Part shown: one piece after another, positions 24,190-32,461 of the stretch
Numbering within the stretch: position 1 is the first letter of the stretch
How the letters are laid out: each line of letters begins with the position of its first letter
NCBI RefSeq assembly: GCF_002699855.1
Contig: NZ_LKBW01000270.1
Location: forward strand, 1-39,080
Origin: Pseudomonas amygdali
GTDB taxonomy: Bacteria; Pseudomonadota; Gammaproteobacteria; Pseudomonadales; Pseudomonadaceae
Reading direction: 5' to 3'
DNA: 39,080 nt
The notes under the pieces: generated by a model
Told to the model about the DNA's origin: nothing
The model's input: only the letters and a program-made list of their open reading frames with translations
The model's database searches: none
Program-made: the position numbers and the translations under genes

Positions 24190-25557
24190 TTATTCGAACA
24201 ACGCATCCAGTGCCTGCTCCAGACGCGTGACGGCAATGATCTGCAAACCGGGTGGCGCTTCCTTCGGCGCATTACCTTTAGGTACGATGGCCCGCTTGAA
24301 GCCATGCTTGGCGGCTTCCTTGAGGCGCTCCTGGCCGCTGGGCACCGGCCTGACCTCACCCGACAGCCCCACTTCGCCAAACACCAGCAAGTCATGCGGC
24401 AGCGGACGATTGCGCAGGCTGGACATCACCGCAGCCATCAAGGCCAGGTCGGATGCGGTTTCCAGCACTTTCACACCGCCCACTACGTTGAGAAACACGT
24501 CCTGATCGTGAGTCGGAATACCGCCATGTCGATGCAGGACCGCCAGGAGCATGGCCAGACGGTTCTGGTCCAGACCCAGCGTTACACGACGCGGGTTGGA
24601 CATGTGGCTGTCGTCCACCAGCGCCTGAACCTCCACCAGCATCGGCCGCGTGCCTTCCCAGGTGGCCATGACCACACTGCCCGGCACTTCTTCCTGAGCA
24701 CGGGTGAGAAAAATCGCCGACGGGTTGGAGACTTCTTTCAGGCCCTTGTCGGTCATGCCGAACACGCCCAGTTCGTTCACCGCGCCGAAGCGATTCTTCA
24801 CCGCCCGCAGCAGAAGCAGACGGCCATCCGACTCGCCCTCGAAATACAATACGGTGTCGACCATGTGCTCAAGCACACGCGGGCCGGCAAGCGCGCCCTC
24901 TTTAGTGACGTGACCAACCAGAAAGATCGCCGTGCCGCTCTGTTTGGCGTAGCGCACCAGCAAGGCCGCGCTTTCGCGAACCTGCGACACGCCGCCCGGT
25001 GCTGACTGCAACTGTTCGGTGAAAATCGTCTGGATCGAATCGATCACCATGACCTTGGGCTTCTCGACCTTGGCAGTGGCAATGATGGTTTCGATACAGG
25101 TTTCAGTCATGACGCGCAGCTTGTCCTGCGGCAGCCCCAGGCGTCGGGCACGCATGGCCACCTGCTGCTGGGATTCCTCGCCGGTGACATACAGCGCGGG
25201 CATGCGCTGGGCGATATTGCACAGTGTCTGCAACAGAATTGTCGACTTGCCGATGCCGGGGTCGCCGCCAATCAGCACCACCGAGCCGTCAACCAGCCCG
25301 CCGCCCAGCACTCGGTCGAGCTCGGTGGAGTTGGTGGAGAAGCGCGGAATCTCTTCGACACTGACTTCTGCCAGGGTTCTGATTTGCGCCTGTGAACCGG
25401 TCCAGCCGGTACGCCCGGTGGGCGGCGCAGCAGCGCCACTCTCAATCATCGTTTCGACCAGTGTGTTCCAGGCACCGCATTCGCTGCACTGGCCCGCCCA
25501 CTTGGGAAATGTCGCGCCGCACTCGGTGCAGCCGTACAAGCGTTTGGCCTTGGCCAT
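24190..25557 (-). CDS. radA: DNA repair ATPase RadA
   Basis: The 455-residue protein has a C4 zinc finger (Cys10, Cys13, Cys24, Cys27), a RecA-like core with Walker A GGDPGIGKST (about 95-104), the RadA-specific KNRFG motif (in AVKNRFGAVNELG), and a Lon-like C-terminal domain beginning near 290 (LNVVGGVKV; LVFGEVGLSGEVRPV) that lacks the Ser-Lys dyad. RadA drives branch migration of recombination intermediates together with RecA. It is convergent with mapZ, with only 14 bases between the stops, and has a weak hairpin over the gap. Confidence 0.96.
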   Translation of the reverse strand: MAKAKRLYGCTECGATFPKWAGQCSECGAWNTLVETMIESGAAAPPTGRTGWTGSQAQIRTLAEVSVEEIPRFSTNSTELDRVLGGGLVDGSVVLIGGDPGIGKSTILLQTLCNIAQRMPALYVTGEESQQQVAMRARRLGLPQDKLRVMTETCIETIIATAKVEKPKVMVIDSIQTIFTEQLQSAPGGVSQVRESAALLVRYAKQSGTAIFLVGHVTKEGALAGPRVLEHMVDTVLYFEGESDGRLLLLRAVKNRFGAVNELGVFGMTDKGLKEVSNPSAIFLTRAQEEVPGSVVMATWEGTRPMLVEVQALVDDSHMSNPRRVTLGLDQNRLAMLLAVLHRHGGIPTHDQDVFLNVVGGVKVLETASDLALMAAVMSSLRNRPLPHDLLVFGEVGLSGEVRPVPSGQERLKEAAKHGFKRAIVPKGNAPKEAPPGLQIIAVTRLEQALDALFE

Positions 25558-25751
25558 GACAACCCCAGTCGTAAAAAACGCCCATGATAACGCAGGTTGC
25601 GCCAGCAGTTACCTGCGCAGCGAACCATGACTTTCAAAACCGGATAAAACTTACACAAGCCGCTGCGGTCGATTGAACGTAGAACGGACGACAACTGTAA
25701 GGCTGGACTTCACTCTCCCGGATCACTTTTATCTGTAACAAGGAATTACCC

Positions 25752-26198
25752 ATGAGCGTACTTAGCGAGTTCAAGGCCTTCGCGGTCAAAGGTAACGTGG
25801 TCGATATGGCCGTCGGTATCATCATTGGCGCGGCATTCGGCAAGATCGTTTCGTCGTTCGTCGGCGATGTGATCATGCCACCGTTAGGCTTGCTGATCGG
25901 CGGCGTGGACTTCAGTGACCTGGCCATCACCCTGCGCCCTGCGCAAGGTACGGCACCGGCAGTGCTGCTGGCTTATGGCAAGTTCATCCAGACGGTTATC
26001 GACTTTATTATCGTCGCGTTCGCGATCTTCATGGGCGTCAAGGCCATCAACCGCCTCAAGCGCGAAGAAGCCAAGGCACCGACCCTGCCACCAACGCCTT
26101 CCAAGCAGGAAGTGCTGCTGAGCGAGATTCGTGACCTGCTCAAGGAACAGAACAAACCGGCCGCGCCAGTCACTGTAGACCCTACGCGTCCGCTTTGA
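25752..26198 (+). CDS. mscL: Large-conductance mechanosensitive channel MscL
   Basis: The 148-residue protein opens [20 protein letters not shown]. The first membrane helix (about 17-45) is the Gly/Ala-rich pore helix with [20 protein letters not shown], and the second (about 78-102) is [19 protein letters not shown] cytoplasmic helix follows ([14 protein letters not shown]). AAGGAA precedes the ATG. MscL opens as a pentamer under sudden osmotic downshift and lets solutes out. The family is usually about 136 residues, and the tail here is slightly longer. REP palindromes begin 31 bases downstream. Confidence 0.97.
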   Translation: MSVLSEFKAFAVKGNVVDMAVGIIIGAAFGKIVSSFVGDVIMPPLGLLIGGVDFSDLAITLRPAQGTAPAVLLAYGKFIQTVIDFIIVAFAIFMGVKAINRLKREEAKAPTLPPTPSKQEVLLSEIRDLLKEQNKPAAPVTVDPTRPL

Positions 26199-26229
26199 TC
26201 GAATAAGGCCTGGACCTGCTGACTATCGT

Positions 26230-26356
26230 CCCCACGCTCCGCGTGGGGATGCATTTCCAGACGCTCTGCGTCCAGCCTTTAGCGCGCGGAGAGTCATTAC
26301 TTGATTCTCGTTCCCACGCTCCGCGTGGTAATGCATTTCGTGACGCTCCGCGTCAC
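26230..26356. repeat. REP palindrome cluster after mscL
   Basis: Four palindromes of the same style lie in a row: CCCCACGC-TCC-GCGTGGGG (26230-26248), GACGC-TCT-GCGTC (26260-26272), CCACGC-TCC-GCGTGG (26314-26328) and GTGACGC-TCC-GCGTCAC (26340-26356). They form two alternating pairs separated by ATGCATTTC-type spacers, as in P. syringae BIME-like units. Further partial copies are at about 26603-26620 and 26703-26714. Confidence 0.85.
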
Positions 26357-26395
26357 ACAGTTCTGCGATTCAGTGAGATTCAGGCTCGACTCGAG

Positions 26396-26580
26396 TCACC
26401 TTTTCGCCCCTCGGCGAGTTACTTTGATGGGGCCAAAGTAACCAAAGCCCCTCGCTCCTGTTTCCGGCCCGACTTCGTCGGGTTCCTTCGCCCTGTCACT
26501 GATCCGGGGGTCGCCGCAACGGGCCATCCATGGCCCGGTGCGGCTAGCCTGGCGTCCTGCCAGGCTACCCCCGGATCAGC
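26396..26580. repeat. Intergenic structured repeat with a three-way-junction fold
   Basis: The non-coding stretch between two sets of REPs contains a 9-bp hairpin (GTTACTTTG at 26418-26426 with CAAAGTAAC at 26434-26442) and a larger fold at 26499-26579. In the latter, a 13-bp perfect outer stem (CTGATCCGGGGGT with ACCCCCGGATCAG) encloses two arms: 26513-26544 (GCCGCA...TGCGGC extended by CGGGCCA...TGGCCCG, four-base loop) and 26545-26567 (TAGCCTGG...CCAGGCTA, seven-base loop). The sequence style (AAAGTAACCAAAG...) resembles repeats I recall between genes of many pseudomonads. Whether it acts as DNA or RNA is unknown. Confidence 0.65.
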
Positions 26581-26727
26581 GCCAGGACTCAGCCGTCACT
26601 AACGTCGCACTCTGCGTCGTCAGTGCCATCGTGATAAAAAAGCGCGTCTATAAGCACTGAATACGTGCAAGACATAACATCGTGCCGCATCAATGAGGTA
26701 TGACGCAGAGCGTTCTGCCTTCCCCAC

Positions 26728-27504
26728 TTACCAATACGTCTCCACCGCAACCTGCCCCGGCTTGCGTGACAGGCTCAGGCGCATGTCACGCTGTTTGAGC
26801 AGTGCACGTGTGTCGTCGATCATCTGCGGGTTGCCGCACAGCATTACCCGGGAATGCTCAGGTGTCAGTGCGATGCCTGCCGCGCGCTCAAGCTCGCCGT
26901 TTTCAATCAACTGCGTAATGCGGCCACTTAGTGCGCCCGGATGCTGTTCGCGGGTCACAGTCGGTAGAAACAGGAACTTGTCTGCGTATTCAGCCAGATA
27001 TTCACGCTGCATCAGTTCGCCAATCAACTGCTGATAGGCCAGTTCGCGGGACTCACGAACGCTGTACACCAGAATCACCCGCTCGAACTTCTCCCAGACC
27101 TCGAAGTCCTGAAGGATCGACAGAAACGGCGCGACACCTGTACCTGTGGATAACAGCCAGAGGTCGCGGCCATCGACAAAACGGTCCAGGGTCAAATAAC
27201 CAAACGCCAGTTTTTCCACCATCAATTCGTCGCCTTCGCGCAGACGACTCAGTTCGCTGGTGAATTCGCCATCCGGCACCACGATGGAAAAAAACTCCAG
27301 AAACTCGTCGTGCGGTGAAGACACCATCGAGTAGGCCCGCCATACGGTGGTGCCGTCGGCCTTGGTCACACCGAGGCGCGCAAACTGTCCTGCCCGAAAG
27401 CGAAAACCAGGGTCGCGCGTGGTGCGCAGGGTGAACAGGTTGGTGGTCAGCGGCGTGACACGCTGCAGTGTCTGTCGGGTGAATTTGTCGTCACTGACGG
27501 TCAT
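26728..27504 (-). CDS. fpr: Ferredoxin-NADP(+) reductase
   Basis: The 258-residue protein has an FAD domain with the RxYS motif (WRAYSMVSSP) and an NADP domain with STGTGVAPFLS, SVRESRELAYQQL and MLCGNPQMIDDT. It ends VAVETYW, with an aromatic residue stacking on the flavin, unlike the shorter-tailed form of FprA. It should move electrons between NADPH and ferredoxin or flavodoxin, supporting Fe-S assembly and oxidative-stress defence. P. aeruginosa carries such a gene (PA4615, from memory) right after mscL, as here. The gene is transcribed toward mscL, separated by the repeat region. Confidence 0.9.
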   Translation of the reverse strand: MTVSDDKFTRQTLQRVTPLTTNLFTLRTTRDPGFRFRAGQFARLGVTKADGTTVWRAYSMVSSPHDEFLEFFSIVVPDGEFTSELSRLREGDELMVEKLAFGYLTLDRFVDGRDLWLLSTGTGVAPFLSILQDFEVWEKFERVILVYSVRESRELAYQQLIGELMQREYLAEYADKFLFLPTVTREQHPGALSGRITQLIENGELERAAGIALTPEHSRVMLCGNPQMIDDTRALLKQRDMRLSLSRKPGQVAVETYW

Positions 27505-27840
27505 GGTGTGCTTTGAACTCCTGAATATGAAAAGCAGAACCCAGTGTCCCGCAAAGCGGGTCCGATAAACACCGGCTGTTTGTGGTGAATTACCCGGTCA
27601 GCAGCGCTGCGGCTTAGAGTATTTGGTTCTTGAGTCCGCAAATACCTGACCGAACCTCTACAGGGCAAATTGCCGCGACCTCTCTTGCACAGGGGTTCCA
27701 GCCAAAAGGCCGATAACACGCTGCCAAGTGCCATCAGCCCATCCGTCCGGGTAATGCGCGCAGGCGCAGTTTGCGGTGTTTTTGTTCCTAGACTGGATAA
27801 ACGAACAGCAAGGTCTGGACACGTACTGCAAGGAGGCTAC
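27505..27840. other. Divergent gap between fpr and the solo LuxR gene, with nested inverted repeats
   Basis: The 336 bases hold no convincing gene. An outer inverted repeat CGGTCAG/CTGACCG (27595-27601 and 27646-27652) encloses the self-complementary GCAGCGCTGC (27601-27610) and a second repeat GTATTTG/CAAATAC (27619-27625 and 27639-27645) that abuts the outer one. A short hairpin CCCGC-AAA-GCGGG lies at 27548-27560 in the fpr leader. AAGGAGG stands just before the LuxR-type gene. Clear -35/-10 pairs were not found. Confidence 0.4.
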
Positions 27841-28074
27841 ATGAACACAATGGAAATAAAATTTTCACAGCTCTCGCCAGCAAAAAACCTGACTCAGAGA
27901 GAAATTGAAGTCCTCAAGTGGTCCGCCGAAGGCAAGACAGCTGGCGATATCGCAATGATTCTCTGCCTGAAGGAGCGCACCATCCACTTTCACATTGCCA
28001 GCGCCATTCAGAAAATGGGCGTTTGCAACAAGACGGCTGCTGCCGTACAGGCCGCACTGAGCGGGATGTTCTGA
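27841..28074 (+). CDS. Solo LuxR-type DNA-binding protein
   Basis: A near-perfect AAGGAGG lies seven bases before the ATG. The 77-residue protein (MNTMEIKFSQLSPAKNLTQ) is almost entirely a LuxR/GerE helix-turn-helix: LTQREIEVLKWSAEGKTAGD, then IAMILCLKERTIHFHIASAI, with the recognition helix around RTIHFHIASAIQKMG, and the CNKTAAAVQAAL tail typical of acyl-homoserine-lactone receptors. The signal-binding domain is missing, and the sequence upstream does not resemble one, so this is a stand-alone binder of the GerE type or a gene that lost its sensor part with a new start. Targets are unknown. rlmG begins 130 bases downstream. Confidence 0.82.
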   Translation: MNTMEIKFSQLSPAKNLTQREIEVLKWSAEGKTAGDIAMILCLKERTIHFHIASAIQKMGVCNKTAAAVQAALSGMF

Positions 28075-28204
28075 TAAAGCACGCAGCCGAACCGCAATCA
28101 AACAGGTATGAAAACGAAAAAATACGTAAAATCGTCTGCCTCGGCGAGCCCACCTGTCTTCGGGCTCACTGACATACTTTCGATTGCACAGAGTTCTCCC
28201 GCCA

Positions 28205-29329
28205 ATGCCCCTGCTCATCAGTCCTTTCGCTGAACTTGATCTCATTCGCCAACCCGAGCAACAGGATGAGCCGTTGCAGGCATTCGATGCTGCTGACGAG
28301 TACCTGCTCAATCATGTTGCAGAAACCGGACTGAGCCTGCAAAGCCGGGTGCTGGTGCTCAATGACAGTTTCGGCGCACTGGCGGCGAGTCTGGCGTCTC
28401 ATGCCACGGTGGTCAGCAGCACCGACTCTTTCCTGGCTGCACAAGGTCTGGAAAAGAACCTGGCACGCAATGGCATGAGCTATGACGCGGTACCACACAT
28501 CCCGGCCAGCGAGCCCTTGAACGGGCCATTCGACTGGGTGCTGATCCGGGTGCCGAAGACCCTGGCGCTGCTGGAAGAACAACTGATACGCCTGCAGGGT
28601 CAACTGGCACCGGGGGCTCGCGTGGTCGCGGCAGCCATGGTCAAGCATTTGCCACGTTCGGCTGGCGACCTGCTGGAGGAATACGTAGGGCCGGTGCAGG
28701 CCTCACTGGCGGTGAAAAAAGCCCGGCTGCTGTTCGCCACGCCGCAGCCCATGGAAGTGCGGACTTCGCCCTACCCGACCCGTTACCGTCTGGACGAGCC
28801 GGCCATCGAACTGCTCAACCACGCCAATGTATTTTGCCGCGACGGGCTGGACATCGGTACCCGGGCATTCCTGCCTTATCTGCCGAAAAACCTCGGCACC
28901 GCAAGGGTCGCCGACCTGGGATGCGGCAACGGCGTGCTGGCTATTGCCAGCGCGCTGGACAACCCGCAGGCGCACTACACGCTGGTCGACGAGTCGTTCA
29001 TGGCCGTGCAATCGGCCACCGAGAACTGGCGCGCAACGCTGGGCGAACGTGCGGTGGCAGTTCGGGCAGCCGACGGGCTGGACACTCAGGAGCCCGACTC
29101 GCTGGATGTGGTGCTGTGCAACCCGCCCTTCCATCAGCAACAGGTGGTGGGAGATTTTCTTGCCTGGCGCATGTTCCTCCAGGCGCGTGCCGCACTGGTT
29201 AACGGCGGCGCGCTGTATATCGTCGGCAACCGTCACCTGGGTTATCACACCAAGCTGTCGCGCCTGTTCCGCGGTGTCGAGCAAGTGGCGGCCACGCCGA
29301 AATTCGTGATCCTGAAAGCACGCAAGTAA
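28205..29329 (+). CDS. rlmG: 23S rRNA (guanine-1835-N2)-methyltransferase RlmG
   Basis: The 374-residue protein starts MPLLISPFAELDLIRQPEQQ; a TTG seven codons upstream is less likely. It has two methyltransferase-like halves: a degenerate one (about 30-190) and the active C-terminal one, with VADLGCGNGVLAIA (SAM site, about 233-246) and the catalytic NPPFH motif (about 304-308) that flips the guanine. This layout is shared by RlmG and RsmC; the N-terminal FAELDLIRQP points to RlmG. It methylates G1835 of 23S rRNA. The gene is followed by a hairpin shared with the convergent cio operon. Confidence 0.9.
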   Translation: MPLLISPFAELDLIRQPEQQDEPLQAFDAADEYLLNHVAETGLSLQSRVLVLNDSFGALAASLASHATVVSSTDSFLAAQGLEKNLARNGMSYDAVPHIPASEPLNGPFDWVLIRVPKTLALLEEQLIRLQGQLAPGARVVAAAMVKHLPRSAGDLLEEYVGPVQASLAVKKARLLFATPQPMEVRTSPYPTRYRLDEPAIELLNHANVFCRDGLDIGTRAFLPYLPKNLGTARVADLGCGNGVLAIASALDNPQAHYTLVDESFMAVQSATENWRATLGERAVAVRAADGLDTQEPDSLDVVLCNPPFHQQQVVGDFLAWRMFLQARAALVNGGALYIVGNRHLGYHTKLSRLFRGVEQVAATPKFVILKARK

Positions 29330-29339
29330 TCCACGGCGC

Positions 29340-29377
29340 AAAAAAAGACCCTCTTGCCAGCGGGTGGCAAGAGGGTC
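29340..29377 (-). terminator. Rho-independent terminator of the cio operon
   Basis: GACCCTCTTGCC (29347-29358) and GGCAAGAGGGTC (29366-29377) form a perfect 12-bp stem with a seven-base loop. On the minus strand a run of seven T follows (A-run 29340-29346 on the plus strand), so it ends the transcript coming from cioA. A second small hairpin CGTGTCC/GGACACG lies at 29384-29400. Confidence 0.88.
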
Positions 29378-29415
29378 GCAAAACGTGTCCGGAGGACACG
29401 AACGGGAATTCAGTA

Positions 29416-29583
29416 TCAGTGTGTCGTCAGGCCCGCTGCGCTCATGAACATGCGCATCAGGCTGGCTACGATAAACAGCGCAAATACGCTGCCCGCCCAG
29501 ATCCCGACCAGCCAGGCCAGGCGTTGCCAGAGCGGTTTGCTCAGTGCCGGATCAGGATCGTGCATGGAATTTTTACCAGACAT
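29416..29583 (-). CDS. DUF2474 small membrane protein of the cio oxidase operon
   Basis: This 55-residue frame starts MSGKNSMHDPDPALSKPLWQ, with GAGGAG seven bases upstream and only 21 bases after cioB. A single membrane helix (about 21-43, LAWLVGIWAGSVFALFIVAS) follows the conserved KPLWQRLAW segment of DUF2474. Such proteins sit at the end of cyd/cio operons, the place taken by the CydX/CbdX subunit in other bd-type oxidases, and a similar accessory role is likely. At this size it is easily overlooked. Confidence 0.85.
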   Translation of the reverse strand: MSGKNSMHDPDPALSKPLWQRLAWLVGIWAGSVFALFIVASLMRMFMSAAGLTTH

Positions 29584-29604
29584 CGTCAATCTCCTCGGTT
29601 CGAA

Positions 29605-30612
29605 CTAGTGATAACCGTCTGCAGCCGTCACCTTGCCGCGGAATACGTAGTAGCTCCAGAAGGTGTAGCCCAGGATGAACGGAATGATGAACAGCGTGCC
29701 GACCAGCATGAAGCCCTGGCTCTGCGGCGGCGCGGCGGCTGCCCAGATCGATACCGAAGGCGGAATGATGTTTGGCCACAGGCTGATGCCCAGCCCGCTG
29801 TAACCCAGAAATATCAGCAACAGGGTCAGCAGGAACGGCGTGTAGTGGGCATTGCGGGCGACAGCCTTGAACAAACCGTACATGGTCACCAGCACCAGAA
29901 CCGGCACGGGCATGAACCACAGTAGATTGGGCATGCTGAACCAGCGATGGGCAATGTCCGCGTGAGCCAGCGGCGTCCACAGGCTGACCACCGCCATGAC
30001 CGCCAGCACAGCCAGTGCCAGAGGGCGGGCCAGATCATGCATCGCCTTCTGCAGCGAACCTTCGGTTTTCATGATCAGCCAGGTACAGCCCAGCAGCGCA
30101 TAGGCGACAATCAGGGCCAGGCCGCAGAACATCGGAAACGGCGCGAGCCAGTCCAGTGAACCGCCAGCGAACTGACGATTTACCACCGGAACTCCTTCGA
30201 TGTAGGCGCCCAGCGCCACGCCCTGAAAGAAGGTTGCAGCCAGCGAACCGCCAATGAACGCCTTGTCCCAGAGGTGGCGTTTCTGTTCGGTCGCCTTGAA
30301 GCGAAACTCGAACGCCACGCCGCGAAAGATCAGGCCCATGAGCATGAACATCAGCGGCAGGTACAGCGCAGACAAGACCACCGAGTAGGCCAGCGGGAAT
30401 GCACCGAACAGTGCCGCACCGCCCAGCACCAGCCAGGTCTCGTTGCCGTCCCAGACCGGCGCGACGGTATTCATCATCACGTCACGGTCGGAACTGTCTT
30501 TCATGAACGGGAAGAGAATCCCGATGCCCAGATCGAAGCCGTCCATCACCACGTACATCATGATGCCGAAGACGATGATGATGGCCCAGATCAGCGGAAG
30601 ATCGATACCCAT
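29605..30612 (-). CDS. cioB: Cyanide-insensitive terminal oxidase subunit II
   Basis: The 335-residue protein (MGIDLPLIWAIIIVFGIMMY) has about eight to nine membrane helices and the CydB-family marks VMDGFDLGIGILFPF, VAPVWDGNETWLVLGGAALF and GFMLVGTLFIIPFILGYTFW. It pairs with CioA in a bd-type quinol oxidase, holding no haem itself. It starts three bases after the cioA stop, so the two are translated together. The CIO type rather than the ordinary bd type is inferred from CioA. Confidence 0.92.
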   Translation of the reverse strand: MGIDLPLIWAIIIVFGIMMYVVMDGFDLGIGILFPFMKDSSDRDVMMNTVAPVWDGNETWLVLGGAALFGAFPLAYSVVLSALYLPLMFMLMGLIFRGVAFEFRFKATEQKRHLWDKAFIGGSLAATFFQGVALGAYIEGVPVVNRQFAGGSLDWLAPFPMFCGLALIVAYALLGCTWLIMKTEGSLQKAMHDLARPLALAVLAVMAVVSLWTPLAHADIAHRWFSMPNLLWFMPVPVLVLVTMYGLFKAVARNAHYTPFLLTLLLIFLGYSGLGISLWPNIIPPSVSIWAAAAPPQSQGFMLVGTLFIIPFILGYTFWSYYVFRGKVTAADGYH

Positions 30613-30615
30613 GGC

Positions 30616-32055
30616 TTAAATCCCCTTGCCGAGACGGTCAGGATGGTCGCCATCTTCTTCGCCTTCAACAGCAGCGGAGAGCGGACGGGCCGGAGTGCGT
30701 TGTTGGCCGGGACCACCGTGAGGCACATGTTCGACATAGGCTTTTGGCCCCTTGCGAACCAGGCGCATCATGTAGCCAAGACCTGCACCGAACAGCACGA
30801 AATACACGACCACGAACAGCACCAGAGTGATGCTCATCTGCGCCACGCTGTGGCCGGACGATGCATCGGCGGTGCGCATCAGGCCATACACGACCCACGG
30901 CTGACGACCGATTTCGGTAGTAAACCAGCCGGCGAGAATCGCGATAAGGCCAGACGGCCCCATCCACAGCGCCAGGTACAGGAACGGACGCGAGTTATAC
31001 AGCGTGCCGCGCTTGCGCAGCCACAGGCTCCACAGGCCGGTGAAGATCATCAGCATGCCGAGGGCGACCATGACCCGGAACGACCAGAATACGATTGTCG
31101 AATTAGGGCGATCCTCAGGCTTGAACTCCTTGAGCGCCGGCACCTGCTTGTCGAGGCTGTGGGTCAGGATCAGGCTGCCCAGGTACGGAATTTCCACCGC
31201 GTACTTGGTACGCTCTTCCTTCATGTCGGGAATGCCGAACAGGATCAGCGGGGTCGGTTCGTCACCGACGTTTTCCCAGTGGCCTTCAATGGCGGCGATC
31301 TTCGCCGGCTGATGCTTGAGCGTATTCAGACCGTGGAAGTCACCGACCACTGCCTGAATAGGTGCAACCAGCAAGGCCATCCACATGGCCATCGAAAGCA
31401 TTTTGCGTACGGCGGGTGTATCGCGACCGCGCAACAGGTGCCAGGCAGCCGAGGAGCCGACGAAGAACGCAGTTGCGACGAATGCGGCAATCGCCATGTG
31501 CGTCAGGCGGTACGGGAACGAGGGGTTGAACACCACTGCGAACCAGTCGGTCGGAATGACACGGCCGTCGATGATCTCGAAACCTTGCGGCGTCTGCATC
31601 CAGCTGTTGGACGACAGAATCCAGAACGTGGAGATCAGCGTGCCGATGGCAACCATCACCGTGGAAAAGAAGTGGAGCTTACGGCCGACGCGGTTCCAGC
31701 CGAACAGCATGACGCCGAGGAAACCCGCTTCAAGGAAGAAGGCGGTCAGTACCTCGTAGGTCAGCAGCGGGCCGGTAACGGCACCTGCGAAATCGGAGAA
31801 GCGGCTCCAGTTGGTGCCGAATTGATAGGCCATGACCAGCCCGGAGACCACGCCCATGCCGAAGTTGACGGCAAAGATCTTCGACCAGAAGTGGTACAGG
31901 TCACGGTAGACGTCATCGCGGGTCTTCAGCCACAGACCTTCGAGCACAGCGAGGTAACTTGCCAGACCAATAGTGATGGCAGGAAACAGGATGTGAAACG
32001 AAATGGTGAATGCGAACTGAATTCGGGCGAGATCTATAGCCTCTAAACCGAACAT
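30616..32055 (-). CDS. cioA: Cyanide-insensitive terminal oxidase subunit I
   Basis: The 479-residue protein carries the cytochrome bd subunit I hallmarks: haem ligand His21 in FHILFPAITIG, the quinol-loop Lys and Glu at about 252 and 257 (in QPAKIAAIEGHW) and GRQPW at 383-387. The short quinol loop and overall length fit the CioA type of Pseudomonas (488 in P. aeruginosa), which keeps respiring in cyanide. The complex oxidises ubiquinol and reduces oxygen to water without pumping protons. AGAGG lies eight bases before the ATG. An Anr/Fnr-type box 146-160 bases upstream suggests control by oxygen. Confidence 0.93.
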   Translation of the reverse strand: MFGLEAIDLARIQFAFTISFHILFPAITIGLASYLAVLEGLWLKTRDDVYRDLYHFWSKIFAVNFGMGVVSGLVMAYQFGTNWSRFSDFAGAVTGPLLTYEVLTAFFLEAGFLGVMLFGWNRVGRKLHFFSTVMVAIGTLISTFWILSSNSWMQTPQGFEIIDGRVIPTDWFAVVFNPSFPYRLTHMAIAAFVATAFFVGSSAAWHLLRGRDTPAVRKMLSMAMWMALLVAPIQAVVGDFHGLNTLKHQPAKIAAIEGHWENVGDEPTPLILFGIPDMKEERTKYAVEIPYLGSLILTHSLDKQVPALKEFKPEDRPNSTIVFWSFRVMVALGMLMIFTGLWSLWLRKRGTLYNSRPFLYLALWMGPSGLIAILAGWFTTEIGRQPWVVYGLMRTADASSGHSVAQMSITLVLFVVVYFVLFGAGLGYMMRLVRKGPKAYVEHVPHGGPGQQRTPARPLSAAVEGEEDGDHPDRLGKGI

Positions 32056-32200
32056 AATATGTTCCTCTCTCAGATGAAACCTGTTGCCGGCTGTGAGCCA
32101 ACAACGATTGCTCCCACGGTAATGAGTGCTTATGTTTCTTTATTCTGGCGTTTCCAATGGCGAAAACGCTGGCCGAAGCACTGATCACTGCCTGAACGCA

Positions 32201-32214
32201 ATGATGCAGATCAA
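32201..32214 (-). promoter_or_regulatory. Anr/Fnr-type box upstream of cioA
   Basis: On the minus strand the site reads TTGATCTGCATCAT, against TTGAT-N4-ATCAA: nine of ten defined bases match. It lies about 150 bases before the cioA start. In P. aeruginosa Anr represses cioAB at low oxygen; the same is likely here, but promoter position is not defined. Confidence 0.55.
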
Positions 32215-32317
32215 TCGACCATGAAAGAGTAGTCCTGTTCAGCCGCTAAAGTCGTGTGGTCTATTGTCGCGTGGCGAGTTGTCTCACCGGTAGAGCACTT
32301 GCAGACGCCCACCGTAC

Positions 32318-32403
32318 CTCACGCTCTAGCGTGAGAATGCCGTTCGTGACGCTCCGCGTCACACATGCGCCGCCCCACCTACGCAAGAGGACGCAGAGCG
32401 TCC
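32318..32403. repeat. REP palindrome cluster between cioA and paoC
   Basis: CTCACGCT-CT-AGCGTGAG (32318-32335), GTGACGC-TCC-GCGTCAC (32346-32362) and GGACGC-AGA-GCGTCC (32389-32403) are of the same type as the other clusters in this window. The remaining gap from 32056 to 32461 holds the cioA leader and Anr box but no gene. Confidence 0.82.
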
Positions 32404-32461
32404 AGAACCGCATGCCACCGCAGGGCGTTGGCACGATAAGCAGTTGGATTTGCGCGCGCGG

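Noticed and set aside
30274..32046. 590-codon open frame on the plus strand opposite cioA and cioB
   Set aside because: It is rich in His/Gln/Arg and lies antisense to two clear membrane-protein genes; a codon-bias shadow.
32270..32302. tRNA D-arm-like stretch (TCACCGGTAGAGCA)
   Set aside because: No anticodon stem, T-arm (GGTTCGA) or acceptor partner follows; REP palindromes begin instead.
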